Shown: in pieces, positions 6,778-7,245 of the stretch
Numbering within the stretch: position 1 is the stretch's first letter
Layout: each line of letters begins with the position of its first letter
Position numbers and translations under genes: made by a program
Assembly: GCA_022563615.1 (NCBI GenBank)
Contig: JADFMZ010000161.1
Span: 1 to 7,245 of the forward strand
Direction: 5' to 3'
DNA: 7,245 nt
From: Planctomycetota bacterium
GTDB lineage: Bacteria > Planctomycetota > Phycisphaerae > UBA1845
Notes under the pieces: generated by a model
The model's input: the letters and a program-made list of their open reading frames with translations, nothing else
What the model was told of the DNA's origin: nothing
Databases searched by the model: none

Positions 6778-7167
6778 CTGAAACTGAGCGTGACTCCCCT
6801 ACCGCGACTTGCCATGGGTGGTGTTCACCGAACGGTTACGCCCGGACAGCCTTTGCCCCCACGCGGAACGTGTTAGGCCGGCGGCCAAGCGTGGCGTCCG
6901 TCAGCCGGACCTTTGCGCCGGCACCGCGGCTGGCTCCTGCTGCCGAAGAAAACGGCGTCCACGTGCATCAGTCCGCCGAGCTTGGATTTCGTGCCCATGA
7001 GAGCAGTTATCACTCGCGGGGTCACAACGACGGGTGCGGAGACGCATTTCGCGACGCCGTGTTGCCTTCCTTGGACGACCTCGTCGCCCTTCGGCAAGGA
7101 GAAGTGCAAGGTGACTTGGCTAGCGCCATAAGTCTTTGGTGCGTCGTGTCTTAGAACCCACCGCCCG

Positions 7168-7213
7168 CACGTTGCCAACGTGAATGTCGTCGGTTCGAAT
7201 CCGATCACCCGCT
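7168..7213 (+). pseudogene. 3' part of a tRNA-Gly (GCC), lacking the 5' half; probable attachment-site remnant
   Basis: The 46 bases match a tRNA from position 28 to the discriminator. Anticodon stem CACG (7168-7171) pairs with CGTG (7179-7182) around the loop TTGCCAA, with anticodon GCC at 7174-7176. The variable region is 7184-7188, the T stem GTCGG/CCGAT (7189-7193 with 7201-7205) encloses TTCGAAT, and the acceptor 3' strand CACCCGC (7206-7212) is followed by discriminator T. No CCA is encoded. The expected 5' acceptor strand (GCGGGTG) and a D arm are absent just upstream: base 7167 (G) already fails to pair with A7183. A break at the anticodon stem with an intact 3' end is the usual product of tyrosine-recombinase integration into a tRNA gene. 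A divergent complete tRNA is unlikely because no D arm or acceptor partner can be found. Confidence 0.75.
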
Positions 7214-7245
7214 TTGGATTGACAAGATGTTACGCGCGTCGCCAT

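Larger units (their letters stand above)
6178..7167. other. Gene-poor stretch between the NfeD-like gene and the tRNA 3' part
   Basis: About 1 kb without a supportable gene. It holds the leader of the NfeD-flotillin operon (6178-6300), a possible structured RNA element (6409-6471), copy 2 of the direct repeat (6626-6736) and a perfect small hairpin (6762-6777). Open frames here (for example 6693-7154 + and 6835-6416 -) lack ribosome sites and recognisable domains, and they overlap the repeat. No integrase, transposase or toxin-antitoxin gene is visible. The stretch reads as degraded or spacer DNA at the edge of an integrated region. Confidence 0.6.

Noticed and set aside
6737..6876. Integron attC site, suggested by gttaggc at about 6870
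   Set aside because: A GTTRRRY-like box is present, but no matching RYYYAAC box with paired L sites could be found within a plausible distance on either strand; the gttaacg near copy 1 also fails the consensus.
6693..7154. Plus-strand frame of 153 codons
   Set aside because: It begins inside the 111-bp repeat, has no ribosome site, and its Arg/Ser/Pro-rich content looks like random GC-rich translation.
6873..7208. Minus-strand frame of 111 codons beginning MIGFEPTTFTLAT
   Set aside because: The GFEPTTFTLAT start is the familiar antisense translation of a tRNA 3' half (7168-7213); the rest has no recognisable domain or ribosome site.
1..7245. CRISPR array, rRNA, IS transposase or integrase gene
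   Set aside because: No spaced short-repeat array, no rRNA-like stretch and no DDE, HUH or tyrosine-recombinase protein could be read in any frame.

Overview
The window is GC-rich bacterial DNA with three complete protein genes, one gene cut by the left edge, and about 1.6 kb of gene-poor, repeat-bearing DNA that ends at a broken tRNA gene. A Hanks-type Ser/Thr kinase fused to a long TolB/PD40-type propeller, next to the end of a rhamnogalacturonan-lyase-like polysaccharide enzyme, suggests a large-genome environmental bacterium. Planctomycetota is my first guess, and Acidobacteriota or a related group is possible. This is inference from gene content; no rRNA or other phylogenetic marker is present.

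Layout: (1) 2-772 (+), the C-terminal part of a probable (alpha/alpha)-toroid polysaccharide lyase/glycosidase. (2) 773-880, a short leader with a perfect 7-bp hairpin and a strong Shine-Dalgarno. (3) 881-3640 (+), a 919-aa membrane-anchored Ser/Thr kinase with twelve evenly spaced PD40-type motifs after its membrane segment. (4) 3641-4194, a gene-free stretch holding copy 1 of a 111-bp dispersed repeat and a hairpin that may end the flotillin transcript. (5) 6177-4195 (-), a two-gene operon: an NfeD/YqiJ/YuaF-like membrane protein with a C-terminal OB-fold, then a flotillin (YqiK/YuaG-like SPFH protein). (6) 6178-7245, a gene-poor stretch holding a possible structured RNA element, copy 2 of the 111-bp repeat, and at 7168-7213 the 3' part of a tRNA-Gly(GCC) gene without its 5' half.

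How it fits together: the NfeD-like protein and the flotillin are a known functional pair that organises membrane microdomains. The kinase has all its catalytic residues and probably links an extracytoplasmic propeller to cytoplasmic phosphorylation; nothing here names its substrate. The operon is bracketed by direct repeats with 109 of 111 identical bases lying exactly 2,700 bp apart. The isolated tRNA 3' part has the form and orientation of the distal attachment site (attR-like) of an element integrated into a tRNA-Gly gene, so some or all of the DNA to its left may be an integrated island. No integrase or transposase is visible in the window, so this remains a testable inference.
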